Assembly (NCBI GenBank): GCA_017468115.1
Contig: JAFUJS010000020.1
Coordinates: 1-22,190 of the forward strand
DNA from: Clostridia bacterium
GTDB taxonomy: Bacteria; Bacillota_A; Clostridia; Oscillospirales; CAG-272
Reading direction: 5' to 3'
Length of the DNA stretch: 22,190 nucleotides
Below, in pieces: positions 1 through 8,885 of this stretch (within the stretch, counting starts at the first letter, position 1; each line of letters starts with the position of its first letter). Under the pieces are notes generated by a model. The model saw only the letters and a list, made by a program, of their open reading frames with translations. It was not told where the DNA came from and did no database searches. Position numbers and translations under genes: made by a program.

Positions 1-357
1 AAATTTAATTTCAAATTTATTCTTTGCGGAATATTCATTTCCGCTAAGTGTCAAGGCGTTATCTATATCAACAAATTTTCCCTCGCTGTCCTTGTAGTGA
101 ACGGGCTGGGTATATACTACCGCCTTTGTTGTTCCGTCGGAAAGCTTAAAATGCTTTATGTTTTCTTCTCGCAAGTCCTCTTCCTCGCAAACAACAAAAA
201 CTTCGCTTTTGTTTTCCGCTGTCTCGGTAACACTTGACTCTGTGCTACTTATGTCTACCAAATCGGCGAAGGCATACATTGGCAAGGACACTATCAAAAC
301 AAGAACAGACATTACAAAAGCAAATAGCTTTAACGACTTATGTGTAGCTGTTTTCAT
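1..357 (-). CDS. N-terminus of a secreted, probably large surface protein (partial)
   Basis: The reading frame is open from ATG at 355-357 to the left edge: 119 codons with no stop, so the C-terminus lies outside the window. An AAGGAGAA ribosome binding site precedes the ATG. Residues 1-31 form a signal peptide: a basic start (MKTATHKSLK), a hydrophobic core (LFAFVMSVLVLIVSLP) and a likely signal peptidase I site after YAFA. The mature part includes EENIKHFKLSDGTTKAVVY, PVHYKDSEGKFVDIDN and a K/N-rich stretch. From memory this resembles the N-terminal region of large clostridial secreted proteins with DNRLRE and/or RHS repeats, some of them polymorphic toxins. The signal peptide is read from sequence, while the RHS/DNRLRE assignment is recall-based inference. 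The plus-strand frame at 158-529 is its antisense shadow. Confidence 0.72.
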   Translation of the reverse strand, partial: MKTATHKSLKLFAFVMSVLVLIVSLPMYAFADLVDISSTESSVTETAENKSEVFVVCEEEDLREENIKHFKLSDGTTKAVVYTQPVHYKDSEGKFVDIDNALTLSGNEYSAKNKFEIKF

Positions 358-433
358 AATATTCTCCTTTTTTCACTATTCCTGTTTTCCTTTGAAAATG
401 CTTACCGTGCCATTGGTCCTTACCTCCGTCTAT

Positions 434-462
434 ATTTTATCATATATGCGCATATGTGTCAA
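434..462 (-). promoter_or_regulatory. Sigma-A promoter of the secreted-protein gene
   Basis: On the minus strand TTGACA (457-462) and TAAAAT (434-439) are separated by exactly 17 bp. Transcription should begin near 427, giving a leader of about 70 nt. The spacer contains a perfect 12-bp palindrome, ATATGCGCATAT (444-455), which could be an operator. Confidence 0.75.
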
Positions 463-603
463 ACGCACATTTTTTGCCCTTCTATATATACAGACGCAAG
501 TTTTTAGAAAAAGGTTTCAAATTTTTTGAAAAATTTACAAAAAATTCTTATTTTGTTGTTTTTGAGATGTGATTTTTTCTTCCCTTATGGAATATATTTG
601 CTA

Positions 604-632
604 TTTACTTTTATAATATTGTGTGATAAAAT
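604..632 (+). promoter_or_regulatory. Sigma-A promoter of uvrBA
   Basis: TTTACT (604-609) and TAAAAT (627-632) are 17 bp apart. Transcription would start near 639, which rules out the in-frame ATG at 636 as the uvrB start and supports ATG 666. No LexA-type GAAC-N4-GTTC box is seen in the upstream 300 bp. Confidence 0.68.
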
Positions 633-665
633 ATATTGACAGAATTTAAGATATGGGGGACGAAA

Positions 666-2621
666 ATGGCTGAATTTGTACTTAAAAGCAATTATGAGCC
701 AACAGGCGACCAGCCCGAGGCAATTAAAAAGCTGACCGATGGTGTTTTGCGTGGCGAAAAGATGCAGACATTGCTTGGTGTTACCGGCTCGGGTAAGACC
801 TTTACTATGGCTAATGTTATCAAAAACGTAAACCGTCCCGCTATTATCTTAGAGCCTAACAAAACTCTGGCGGCACAGGTTTGCTCCGAGATGAGAGAGC
901 TTTTTCCCGACAATGCTGTTGAGTATTTTGTGTCCTACTACGATTACTATCAGCCCGAGGCTTATATTCCCGGCAAGGATATGTACATTGAAAAGGACGC
1001 AATGATAAATGACGAGATTGATAAGCTGAGGCATAGCGCAACATCTGCCCTGTTTGAGAGGCGAGATGTTATTATCGTTGCCAGCGTTTCCTGTATTTAC
1101 TCTCTTGGCGACCCACAGGAATACCTTAAAATGCAGATTGGTCTTAGAGAAGGCGCCGAGCTTACAAGGGACCAGCTTGTGCGACAGCTTGTTTCTATGA
1201 ACTATGAGCGAAATGATGTCAATTTTGTTCGTAATAAGTTCAGAATCCGTGGAGACGTGGTTGAAATTTTCCCTGCCTCGTCAAGCGACAAGGCCATAAG
1301 GGTTGAATTTTTTGGCGACGAGATTGAGCGAATTTGCGAGATTAACACCCTGACAGGGGAGGTTTTGCGCCAGCTTTCCTACACGGTTATTTTCCCTGCA
1401 AACCACTATGTGGTTTCAAACGACAAAAAGGAAGCCGCCCTTGAGCAAATCTATGAGGAAATGCTGGAAAGGGTCAACTTCTTCAAATCCCAAAACAAGC
1501 TCTTGGAGGCTCAACGAATTGAGGAAAGAACCAAGTACGATATTGAGATGCTGAGAGAAATCGGCTTTTGCTCCGGCGTTGAAAACTATTCACGTATTCT
1601 GTCGGGCAGACCTGCAGGCTCAACGCCTTACACTCTTCTTGACTATTTCCCAAGCGACTATGTTATGTTTATTGACGAGAGCCATGTCAGCGTGCCTCAG
1701 GTGCGTGGCATGAGCGGTGGGGACCTGGCAAGAAAAACAAACCTTGTTGAATATGGCTTCCGACTGCCGTCAGCATACGACAACAGACCCCTTAATTTCG
1801 GGGAGTTTATTTCTAAGCTGAACCAAACTATTTTCGTTTCAGCCACACCCGGAGAATATGAGAAGCAAAATTCCACGTCCTTAGCCGAGCAGCTAATACG
1901 TCCAACAGGTCTTGTTGACCCTGAGGTTGAGGTGCGCCCGATTTCCACACAGGTTGATGATGTGGTGGGCGAAATTAAGCTGTGCTGTGAAAGGGGCGAG
2001 CGTGTGCTTGTTACCACCCTTACCACAAAAATGGCAGAGGACCTGACGGAATTTTTGCGTGCCAATAAAATCAGCGCAAAATATATACACCACAACGTTG
2101 ACACAATTGAGCGTATGGAAATTATCCGTGGGCTTAGGGTTGGAGAGTTTGACGTGCTTGTGGGCATTAACCTGCTCCGTGAGGGACTTGATATCCCCGA
2201 GGTTTCCTTAGTCGCTATTTTAGATGCTGATAAGGAAGGAATTTTCCGCTCGGAAACCTCTCTTATTCAGACTATCGGTCGTGCGGCAAGAAATGCACAG
2301 GGCAAGGTTATTATGTATGCGGACACTATGACAAAATCTATGAAGAATGCCATAGATGAAACGAACCGCCGCCGTAAAATCCAAAGTGAATACAACGAAA
2401 AGCACGGCATTATACCAAAGACAATTATTAAGGGCATTCACGATGTTATTGACCTTGGCAAAAGGGCTGAGGGCAAAAAGCGTGGCAAGATGTCCCCTGC
2501 CGAGAAGGAAAAGCTTATTATTGAGCTTACAAAGGAAATGCGCTCTGCCTCTGCAAAGCTGGAATTTGAGCGTGCAGCCTTCCTTCGTGACAGAATAAAG
2601 GAACTAAAAATTACGAAATAA
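666..2621 (+). CDS. uvrB: Excinuclease ABC subunit B (UvrB)
   Basis: UvrB is the DNA-damage verification helicase of nucleotide excision repair. It is loaded by UvrA, then recruits UvrC for incision. At 651 aa it is close to the usual ~660. Visible features are Walker A GVTGSGKT (residues 38-45), the beta-hairpin region rich in Tyr ([14 protein letters not shown], about 90-103) that clamps one strand, DESH as Walker B (337-340), helicase motif VSATPGEY (391-398), the late helicase motif QTIGRAARN, and a C-terminal UVR motif that contacts UvrC ([16 protein letters not shown]). ATG 666 is chosen because GGGGGA (655-660) precedes it and ATG 636 lies at the -10 box. uvrA follows after 9 bp in the same operon. 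No uvrC is in the window. Confidence 0.97.
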   Translation: MAEFVLKSNYEPTGDQPEAIKKLTDGVLRGEKMQTLLGVTGSGKTFTMANVIKNVNRPAIILEPNKTLAAQVCSEMRELFPDNAVEYFVSYYDYYQPEAYIPGKDMYIEKDAMINDEIDKLRHSATSALFERRDVIIVASVSCIYSLGDPQEYLKMQIGLREGAELTRDQLVRQLVSMNYERNDVNFVRNKFRIRGDVVEIFPASSSDKAIRVEFFGDEIERICEINTLTGEVLRQLSYTVIFPANHYVVSNDKKEAALEQIYEEMLERVNFFKSQNKLLEAQRIEERTKYDIEMLREIGFCSGVENYSRILSGRPAGSTPYTLLDYFPSDYVMFIDESHVSVPQVRGMSGGDLARKTNLVEYGFRLPSAYDNRPLNFGEFISKLNQTIFVSATPGEYEKQNSTSLAEQLIRPTGLVDPEVEVRPISTQVDDVVGEIKLCCERGERVLVTTLTTKMAEDLTEFLRANKISAKYIHHNVDTIERMEIIRGLRVGEFDVLVGINLLREGLDIPEVSLVAILDADKEGIFRSETSLIQTIGRAARNAQGKVIMYADTMTKSMKNAIDETNRRRKIQSEYNEKHGIIPKTIIKGIHDVIDLGKRAEGKKRGKMSPAEKEKLIIELTKEMRSASAKLEFERAAFLRDRIKELKITK

Positions 2622-2630
2622 GGAAAAGTA

Positions 2631-5465
2631 ATGAAGGATAAAATCGAAATTAAAGGGGCTAGGGTCAATAACCTGAAGAACATTGACGTTACCATTCCCC
2701 GTGATAAGCTTGTTATTTTGACAGGTCTTTCCGGCTCGGGTAAGTCTTCCCTTGCCTTTGATACAATTTTTGCAGAGGGTCATCGGCGCTTTGTTGAGTC
2801 GCTGTCCTCTTATGCAAGACAGTTTTTGGGTCAGCTGGACAAGCCCGACGTGGACTCCATTGAGGGTCTTTCTCCTGCTATCTCCATCGACCAAAAGACC
2901 ACCTCTAAAAACCCAAGGTCAACTGTTGGTACCGTTACCGAGATTTACGACTACCTAAGGCTTCTTTACGCAAGGCTTGGCGTTGTGCATTGCCCTGTTT
3001 GCGGCAAGGAAATCAAGCAGCAAAGCGTTGACCAGATTATTGATAAAATTATGGAGCTTTCCGACGGGGAGCGCTTTATGGTGCTTTCTCCTGTGGTGCG
3101 TGGCAAGAAGGGTCGCCACGAGAAGGTTATTGCCGACGCACGTAAAAACGGCTACGCAAGGCTTAGAATTGACGGCACAACCTACGACCTTAATGAGGAC
3201 ATTGAGCTGGAGCTTACAAAGAAGCACAGCATTAATATTGTTATTGACCGTTTGGTTATGAAGGAAGGGCTACGCCCAAGGCTTGCTGACTCGGTGGAAA
3301 ACGCATTAAGAGCCAGCGAGGGCAAGGTTAATATAGTTACTGTTCCCCGTGAGGGCGAGGGAGTTGAGTATGAGTTTTCTACCAACTACGCCTGTGAGGA
3401 GCACGGAATCAGCTTTGGAGAGCTGGAGCCTCGCTCCTTCTCCTTTAACAACCCCTTTGGCGCTTGTCCTCATTGTCTTGGCATTGGAGAAATGAGAAAC
3501 ATTTCCCCCGACAAGATAATTCCCGACAGGTCCTTGTCCCTTGCCGAGGGTGCAATACAGGTAAACGGCTTTAAGACCGTGGACCCTGAAAGCTGGACAG
3601 GTCCCCTTCTTATGGCGGTGGGAGAGCGAGTTGGCTTTTCTATCTATCAGCCTGTAAAGGAATTTACCAAGGAGCAGCTTGACGCCCTGCTTTACGGCAC
3701 AGGGGACGAATATTATACCATTGACAGATATTTTGCAAAGCAGCACAAGAGGCAAACTGTTAAGTTTGAGGGCATTATCAAGACTATGGAAAGCCGCATG
3801 GCTATGTTTGATACCGAATACTACGAGCAGTTTATTGAGGAGGTGCCCTGCCCTGTGTGCAAGGGTCAGCGACTTAATGAGCAGGCGCTTTCTGTAAGAG
3901 TTGGCGGCAAGAACATTGATGAGTTTTGCAGAATGTCCGTAAGTGATGCACTTGACTTTGTAAACAACCTGAATTATGAGGGTGGCAAGGCACAGATTGC
4001 AAAGGAAATTCTTAAGGAAATCCGTGCAAGGCTGGGCTTTATGAAAAGCGTTGGTCTTGAATATCTTACTCTTGCAAGAAAGTCCTCAACCCTTTCCGGC
4101 GGAGAGGCGCAAAGAATCAGGCTTGCCACACAAATCGGCTCATCCTTGGTGGGTGTGCTTTATATTCTTGACGAGCCGAGCATTGGTCTGCACCAAAGAG
4201 ATAACTCAAAGCTCATAAATACGCTAAAGAGCCTGCGTGATGTGGGAAACAGCGTTATAGTGGTTGAGCACGATGAGGAAACTATGCTTTCCTCCGACTA
4301 TATCATTGATATTGGTCCGGGGGCAGGCGTGCACGGCGGACAGGTTGTTGCCTGCGGTACACCGAAGGAGATTATGGAAAACGAAAGCTCCATTACAGGC
4401 GCTTACCTTTCCGGCAGAAAAACAATTGAAATTCCAAAGACAAGACGTAGCGGCAACGGCAGCTTTCTTAAGGTTATCGGTGCAAGAGAAAACAACCTTA
4501 AAAACATTGATGTGGAGCTTCCGCTGGGCTGCTTTGTGGCTGTAACCGGTGTTTCCGGCTCCGGAAAATCCTCGCTGGTTAACAAAATAATTTTGCAAAG
4601 CCTATCGAAGAAATTGAACCGTGCCATTACCTATCCGGGAAAGCACGACAGGATTGAGGGCTATGAGGCGCTTGACAAGGTTATTGCCATTGACCAGTCC
4701 CCAATCGGACGTACTCCAAGGTCAAATCCAGCCACGTATACGGGTCTTTTTACAGAAATTCGTGATTTATTTGCTAAAACTCCCGACGCAAAAATGCGCT
4801 CATATTCCTCAGGTCGCTTCTCCTTTAACGTAAAGGGCGGACGCTGTGAGGCATGCGAGGGCGACGGCGTTAAGAAGATAGAAATGCACTTTTTGCCCGA
4901 CGTTTACGTTAAGTGCGATGTTTGTAAGGGCAAGCGCTACAACAGAGATACCCTAGAGGTAAAATACAAGGGCAAGAATATTTCCGATGTTTTGGAAATG
5001 ACCGCCGAGGAGGGTGCAGCCTTCTTTAGCGAAATTCCTTCTATTTCCAAAAAGCTGCAAACCATTTGCGACGTAGGACTTGGCTATGTTAAAATCGGTC
5101 AATCCTCTACCACCCTTTCAGGTGGCGAGGCGCAGAGGGTTAAGCTGGCAACGGAGCTTTCCAAGCGCTCAACCGGCAAGACAATTTATATTCTTGACGA
5201 GCCAACAACAGGCTTGCACGCAGACGATGTAAAGAAGCTTATTTCCGTGCTTCAAAGGCTTGTGGACGCCGGAAACAGCGTGGTGGTTATTGAGCATAAT
5301 CTGGACGTTATCAAAACCGCTGACTACATTATTGATATGGGTCCTGAGGGCGGAGATAATGGCGGAACCGTTGTGGCAACTGGCACACCCGAGGAGGTTG
5401 CACAGTGCCCACATTCGTACACAGGTATTTATGTTAAAAAGGCGCTTAACGGCTATAAGGACTAA
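2631..5465 (+). CDS. uvrA: Excinuclease ABC subunit A (UvrA)
   Basis: UvrA is the ATP-dependent damage sensor that forms UvrA2B with the neighbouring gene product. At 944 aa it is full length. It is a tandem ABC ATPase: first Walker A GLSGSGKS (32-39), first signature LSGGEAQR near residue 488, second Walker A GVSGSGKS near 641, second signature LSGGEAQR near 829. The two Walker B segments read [13 protein letters not shown] and [13 protein letters not shown]. Zinc-binding cysteine pairs are visible as [16 protein letters not shown] and CPVCKGQR, and the C-terminal zinc module as CEACEGDG and [15 protein letters not shown] precedes ATG 2631, nine bases after the uvrB stop. The operon ends at the hairpin at 5685-5741. 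Confidence 0.98.
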   Translation: MKDKIEIKGARVNNLKNIDVTIPRDKLVILTGLSGSGKSSLAFDTIFAEGHRRFVESLSSYARQFLGQLDKPDVDSIEGLSPAISIDQKTTSKNPRSTVGTVTEIYDYLRLLYARLGVVHCPVCGKEIKQQSVDQIIDKIMELSDGERFMVLSPVVRGKKGRHEKVIADARKNGYARLRIDGTTYDLNEDIELELTKKHSINIVIDRLVMKEGLRPRLADSVENALRASEGKVNIVTVPREGEGVEYEFSTNYACEEHGISFGELEPRSFSFNNPFGACPHCLGIGEMRNISPDKIIPDRSLSLAEGAIQVNGFKTVDPESWTGPLLMAVGERVGFSIYQPVKEFTKEQLDALLYGTGDEYYTIDRYFAKQHKRQTVKFEGIIKTMESRMAMFDTEYYEQFIEEVPCPVCKGQRLNEQALSVRVGGKNIDEFCRMSVSDALDFVNNLNYEGGKAQIAKEILKEIRARLGFMKSVGLEYLTLARKSSTLSGGEAQRIRLATQIGSSLVGVLYILDEPSIGLHQRDNSKLINTLKSLRDVGNSVIVVEHDEETMLSSDYIIDIGPGAGVHGGQVVACGTPKEIMENESSITGAYLSGRKTIEIPKTRRSGNGSFLKVIGARENNLKNIDVELPLGCFVAVTGVSGSGKSSLVNKIILQSLSKKLNRAITYPGKHDRIEGYEALDKVIAIDQSPIGRTPRSNPATYTGLFTEIRDLFAKTPDAKMRSYSSGRFSFNVKGGRCEACEGDGVKKIEMHFLPDVYVKCDVCKGKRYNRDTLEVKYKGKNISDVLEMTAEEGAAFFSEIPSISKKLQTICDVGLGYVKIGQSSTTLSGGEAQRVKLATELSKRSTGKTIYILDEPTTGLHADDVKKLISVLQRLVDAGNSVVVIEHNLDVIKTADYIIDMGPEGGDNGGTVVATGTPEEVAQCPHSYTGIYVKKALNGYKD

Positions 5466-5487
5466 GCTATTAAAAAATCCCAACTAT

Positions 5488-5683
5488 AGCGTGATGCTCC
5501 AAGCGGGGCATTCACGCTAAACGATGTTTGCCCTTAGGGGCAAGTGATGTTGCCTTCGGCAGTGATGTTCACTGCGTGAATGATGTTGTGCCTTCGGCAC
5601 AGTGGGCAAACATCACATCACTGCGAGCAATATCATTATGCGTAGCATAACATCATTTTTGCGTCAGCAAAAACATCACTAAC
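5488..5683. repeat. Hyper-palindromic repeat element (GTGATGTT-spaced mini-hairpins)
   Basis: This is a run of short stem-loops with triloops or tetraloops separated by a GTGATGTT-type linker. Stems are 5488-5518 (AGCGTGA with TCACGCT, extended by TGCTCC/GGGGCA), 5528-5543 (TTGCCC/GGGCAA), 5551-5561 (TGCC TTC GGCA), 5568-5580 (TTCAC TGC GTGAA), 5587-5601 (TGTGCC TTC GGCACA), 5636-5650 (TTATGC GTA GCATAA) and 5656-5673 (TTTTTGC GTCA GCAAAAA). GATGTT occurs at 5523, 5546, 5564 and 5582; the last three are spaced 18 bp apart. It appears inverted as AACATC at 5609, 5649 and 5672. ATGTTTGCCC (5524-5533) also pairs with GGGCAAACAT (5604-5613), giving a nested cruciform. It follows the uvrA stop by 22 bp. 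From memory, similar repeats occur in other gut Clostridia. Their function is unknown. Confidence 0.8.
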
Positions 5684-5684
5684 A

Positions 5685-5741
5685 GAAAAAGAGCAGACAT
5701 ACAAGATTTTTCGTCTTGCATGTTTGCTCTTTTTGTTTTTT
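5685..5741 (+). terminator. Strong intrinsic terminator after uvrBA, probably bidirectional
   Basis: A 21-position stem (5686-5706 with 5714-5734) has one mismatch and one G-U pair, a 7-nt loop, and a T-rich tail TTTTTGTTTTTT. The opposite strand also presents a T5 tail, so it could stop transcription coming from sipL as well. Confidence 0.88.
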
Positions 5742-5744
5742 ATA

Positions 5745-5850
5745 AGAACCTGCTGCGCAGAACCTTGTTATTCGCTCTGCTCATAATAGGGGTTTGGGCT
5801 TAGCCCATTCTCGCGAACCCCTAAAATTCTACGAATTTTTGGGGAACCCC
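5745..5850. repeat. Second palindrome cluster between uvrA and sipL
   Basis: AGAACCT occurs twice (near 5745 and 5758). GGGGTT (5789-5794) pairs with AACCCC (5816-5821) around an inner hairpin TGGGCTTAGCCCA (5795-5807). Next come AAAATTC TAC GAATTTT (5823-5839) and GGGGAACCCC (5841-5850). It looks like the remains of a small mobile or REP-like element. The rest of the gap to 5941 has only a weak CTAAG/CTTAG hairpin with a T6 tail (about 5912-5939). Confidence 0.5.
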
Positions 5851-5941
5851 GAGGCGCGTTTGACCGGACAAATGCGATGCTTGCGCTTTTGGTAAGCTGT
5901 AAATTCTCCGCTAAGAATATCTCACTTACTTAGGTTTTTTA

Positions 5942-7456
5942 TTATACTATTATTCCGCCCGAGGGGATTTCCTCGCCAGAAAGACCGTTTTCTGCCATAA
6001 TTTTTCCCTTGGTGGTGTGGTACGCCTTGGCAATCTCCCAAAGAGTGTCCCCGTCCTTAGGGAAATATACCCTGATTTGAGAATTGTCCCTTACAATTTC
6101 CTTGTCGTGTCTTACCTGACACCTTTCCAAAGCTCTTTCCGTTGATTTGTCGTATAGCGCCAAGGAGGTATATAGCTCCATTGAGGTATAGATGCTGTCT
6201 CCCTCCGCCTTTCCGTTTTGGTTACTTACAATCAGGCTTACAAACGGAACCGCCTCGCCGCTTGCTCTGCCCACCTCAATTTCCTGTCTGAAGGGGATTT
6301 CGTAGGCTTGAGCTGTGTACTCTCTTTCTCCTGCCTCGTTTAGCGCACATTCCAAAAGCACACTTACATTTACCCTGCCGCATACATATGCCTTTGTGCC
6401 CTTGATTTCTGTTTTTTCATACACAGGGTTGGCAAAAATCTCTATTACCCTCTCCGCCTGCTCATTTTCCTTTTTGATTGCTTGGCTTAGGGTGATTGAT
6501 GCGTTTGTTGCCTTTACGCCTCTGTAAATCGGTATGTCCTTGTAGCTTAGCTCCATTTCATTTTTGGTGGAATAGGCATCCTTAGTAAGGGTTGTGTGCA
6601 GCGATTTTATTACCTCTCCGAAAAGCTCGCAGGTAAGGTCAAAGAACAGCTGGTTTGACTTATCCGACTCCTCGTTTGATATGGAAAGAGATACGCACCT
6701 TGCCTCTACCCTTACCATATCGTCGCTCTCTGCGCCCTCTGCCTCAATTATTTCATTCAGAGGAAGCCTTTTCTCTATTACCGATAGCTCTCCCTCAGAG
6801 CTGACAAGGCACTTTACCAACGCCTCTGCCCTTACCGATACGGTGCCTGCCTGCGCCCTTGCCTCATAAACCATAGCCTTGGCATCACACCAAAGGGGTG
6901 TTATTTCCTTGCCCTGGGGAGTTTCAAGCCTGTCGCTGATTCTAATGCCGTCAAGGGTGCATGGAATTATGCTCATCGCCTTAGCGGTGATATTGTCCCT
7001 CTCAATAAACAGCTGGTCAGCGCTGGAGCCGCCAACATTTTCTGGGAGCCTTGCGTCAACAAAGGAAAGCACCCTGGTCTTTAGCCTTGATTTTAGGCTT
7101 AGCTTTCTTTTTGCCATTACTCGGCAGGAAACGCTTTCAACCGTGGTATTGTAGGAAAGGCTTTTTGTGCCCAGGGAAATCGGTAGCCTTGTCTGATAGC
7201 TGCTGTTTAACGGAATTGCAAAAAGCTTTCCCTCATCGTCCAAATAAATAACCGAATATGTAACGCTGCCGTTTAGCTCTAAGCTGGAATTGTCCCCCTT
7301 GTCCTCAATATACCTGCCCTCAGGTAGCGCCTCTGCCACAACGGAAAGGACCCTTCTAATCTCTGCCACATAGTCAGGCAGGGAAAACTCCTCGCTTACC
7401 TCACTTGTGTGGCTTGTGTCTGTGCCAATGGACAAAAGACCTGTATTTTCTGCCAT
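5942..7456 (-). CDS. sipL: SipL-type spore coat morphogenesis protein (DUF3794/SPOCS repeats plus LysM)
   Basis: The 504-aa protein has repeated beta-rich DUF3794 (SPOCS) segments, roughly residues 25-130, 170-265 and 300-440. Each carries the alternating pattern typical of the family, for example LNGSVTYSVIYLDDEGKLFA. A C-terminal LysM domain spans about 462-504, with DGDTLWEIAKAYHTTKGKI and PSGGIIV. That order (three SPOCS, then LysM) and length match SipL of Clostridioides difficile, which binds SpoIVA through its LysM domain to anchor the coat on the forespore. No signal peptide is seen, as expected for a mother-cell protein. AAAGGAGAA precedes the ATG at 7456. It is monocistronic and diverges from serS. 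Its upstream region carries a sigma-E-like element (separate entry). The family is confident; SipL orthology is inferred from architecture. Confidence 0.88.
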   Translation of the reverse strand: MAENTGLLSIGTDTSHTSEVSEEFSLPDYVAEIRRVLSVVAEALPEGRYIEDKGDNSSLELNGSVTYSVIYLDDEGKLFAIPLNSSYQTRLPISLGTKSLSYNTTVESVSCRVMAKRKLSLKSRLKTRVLSFVDARLPENVGGSSADQLFIERDNITAKAMSIIPCTLDGIRISDRLETPQGKEITPLWCDAKAMVYEARAQAGTVSVRAEALVKCLVSSEGELSVIEKRLPLNEIIEAEGAESDDMVRVEARCVSLSISNEESDKSNQLFFDLTCELFGEVIKSLHTTLTKDAYSTKNEMELSYKDIPIYRGVKATNASITLSQAIKKENEQAERVIEIFANPVYEKTEIKGTKAYVCGRVNVSVLLECALNEAGEREYTAQAYEIPFRQEIEVGRASGEAVPFVSLIVSNQNGKAEGDSIYTSMELYTSLALYDKSTERALERCQVRHDKEIVRDNSQIRVYFPKDGDTLWEIAKAYHTTKGKIMAENGLSGEEIPSGGIIV

Positions 7457-7487
7457 GATTTATTCTCCTTTTACTTTGTTATCACTA

Positions 7488-7517
7488 TAATATATGCGTG
7501 CCTAATATATTTATTAC
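7488..7517 (-). promoter_or_regulatory. Sigma-E/K-like sporulation promoter of sipL (candidate)
   Basis: On the minus strand CATATATTA (7488-7496) fits the CATANNNTA -10 of mother-cell sigma factors. GTAATAA (7511-7517) lies 14 bp upstream as a poor -35. No sigma-A pair with correct spacing is seen for this gene. Confidence 0.38.
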
Positions 7518-7546
7518 TTGACATATAATGTTTTTAGTGGTATAAT
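7518..7546 (+). promoter_or_regulatory. Consensus sigma-A promoter of the serS operon
   Basis: TTGACA (7518-7523), a 17-bp spacer and TATAAT (7541-7546) match consensus perfectly. Transcription starts near 7553, leaving a leader of only about 40 nt, too short for a T-box. Confidence 0.9.
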
Positions 7547-7592
7547 TTCCATATAATTTGTTCATTTTTTGGACATATTGGAGGCAGAGTTA

Positions 7593-8876
7593 ATGATTGA
7601 TTTGAAATTTCTAAGAGAAAATCCTGATATTGTAAGACAGAATATTAAAAACAAGTTTCAGGACTCCAAGCTCCCTCTCGTTGACGAGGTTATTGAGCTT
7701 GATAAGACCTACCGTGCATTTAAGCTGGAGGCTGACACACTAAGAGGTGGCAGAAACAAGCTATCTAAAGAGATTGGTATGCTTATGGGTCAGGGCAAGC
7801 GTGAAGAGGCTGAGGCTGTTAAAAAGCAGGTTAGCGAGCAGGCTGAGCGTCTTAAGGAGCTTGAGGTGCTTGAGGTTGAGTATGCCGAAAAAATTAAAAA
7901 CATTATGATGGTTATCCCTAACATTATCGACCCATCTGTTCCAATCGGTAAGGATGACAGCGAAAATGTTGAGGTGCAAAGATATGGTGAGCCTGTGGTT
8001 CCCGACTTTGAAATCCCATACCACGCAGAAATTATGGAGAGCCTTGGCGGTCTTGACCTGGAAAGCGCAAGACGTGTTGCAGGTAACGGCTTTTACTACC
8101 TAATGGGCGATATTGCTCGTCTACACTCCTCTATTATCTCTTATGCAAGAGATTTTATGATTGACAGGGGCTTTACCTACTGCATCCCACCGTTTATGAT
8201 TAGAAGCGAGGTTGTTACAGGTGTAATGTCCTTTGCTGAAATGGATGCTATGATGTACAAGATTGAGGGCGAGGACCTTTATCTTATCGGTACAAGTGAG
8301 CATTCTATGATTGGTAAGTTTATTGACCAAATTATTCCTGAGGAAAGCCTACCGCAAACACTCACATCCTACTCACCCTGCTTCCGTAAGGAAAAGGGTG
8401 CCCACGGTATTGAGGAGCGTGGTGTTTATAGAATTCACCAGTTTGAAAAGCAGGAAATGATTGTTGTTTGTAAGCCTGAGGACAGCCCAATGTGGTTTGA
8501 CAAGCTATGGCAGAACACAGTTGACCTCTTCAGGTCCCTTGATATTCCTGTAAGAACTCTTGAATGCTGCTCCGGCGACCTTGCTGACCTTAAGGTTAAG
8601 AGCATTGACGTTGAGGCTTGGTCCCCAAGACAGGGTAAATACTTTGAGGTTGGCTCCTGCTCTAACCTTGGCGATGCTCAGGCACGCAGGCTCAGAATCA
8701 AAGTTAACTCAAAGGACGGCAAATACTTCGCACATACACTTAATAATACTGTTGTTGCTCCACCTCGTATGCTTATTGCTTTCCTTGAAAACAATATGAA
8801 CGCTGACGGCTCCATCAATATTCCGAAGGCGCTGCAGCCATACATGGGCGGAAAAACAAAAATCGAAAAGAAATAA
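7593..8876 (+). CDS. serS: Seryl-tRNA synthetase
   Basis: This 427-aa class II synthetase charges tRNA-Ser. Its start is ATG 7593, preceded by GGAGG (7580-7584). The frame stays open to a TTG at 7569, but that would leave the ribosome binding site inside the gene. The N-terminal helical arm that grips the long variable arm of tRNA-Ser runs about residues 25-105 (charged heptad-like stretch with EEAEAVKKQVSEQAERLKEL). Motif 2 is visible as CFRKEKGAHGIEERGVYR and motif 3 as TLNNTVVAPPRMLIAFLENN, followed by the typical C-terminal IPKALQPYMGG. Motif 3 has PPR where many bacterial SerRS have a GRT-type sequence; similar variants are, as I recall, found in some Clostridia. It is first in an operon with two downstream genes at 9-bp gaps. 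Confidence 0.97.
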   Translation: MIDLKFLRENPDIVRQNIKNKFQDSKLPLVDEVIELDKTYRAFKLEADTLRGGRNKLSKEIGMLMGQGKREEAEAVKKQVSEQAERLKELEVLEVEYAEKIKNIMMVIPNIIDPSVPIGKDDSENVEVQRYGEPVVPDFEIPYHAEIMESLGGLDLESARRVAGNGFYYLMGDIARLHSSIISYARDFMIDRGFTYCIPPFMIRSEVVTGVMSFAEMDAMMYKIEGEDLYLIGTSEHSMIGKFIDQIIPEESLPQTLTSYSPCFRKEKGAHGIEERGVYRIHQFEKQEMIVVCKPEDSPMWFDKLWQNTVDLFRSLDIPVRTLECCSGDLADLKVKSIDVEAWSPRQGKYFEVGSCSNLGDAQARRLRIKVNSKDGKYFAHTLNNTVVAPPRMLIAFLENNMNADGSINIPKALQPYMGGKTKIEKK

Positions 8877-8885
8877 GGTAATATT

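Noticed and set aside
158..529. Plus-strand open frame of 123 codons
   Set aside because: It is antisense to the signal-peptide gene and crosses its promoter, and the translation has no family features.
636..665. Longer uvrB N-terminus from ATG 636
   Set aside because: The codon is within a few bases of the -10 box and upstream of the predicted start; ATG 666 has a ribosome binding site and gives the normal N-terminus.
5488..5683. CRISPR array
   Set aside because: The repeated unit is about 8 bp with hairpins between units and inverts halfway; no 24-40 bp direct repeats with unique spacers and no cas genes.
7553..7592. T-box riboswitch upstream of serS
   Set aside because: The consensus promoter leaves about 40 nt of leader, too short for a specifier loop and antiterminator.
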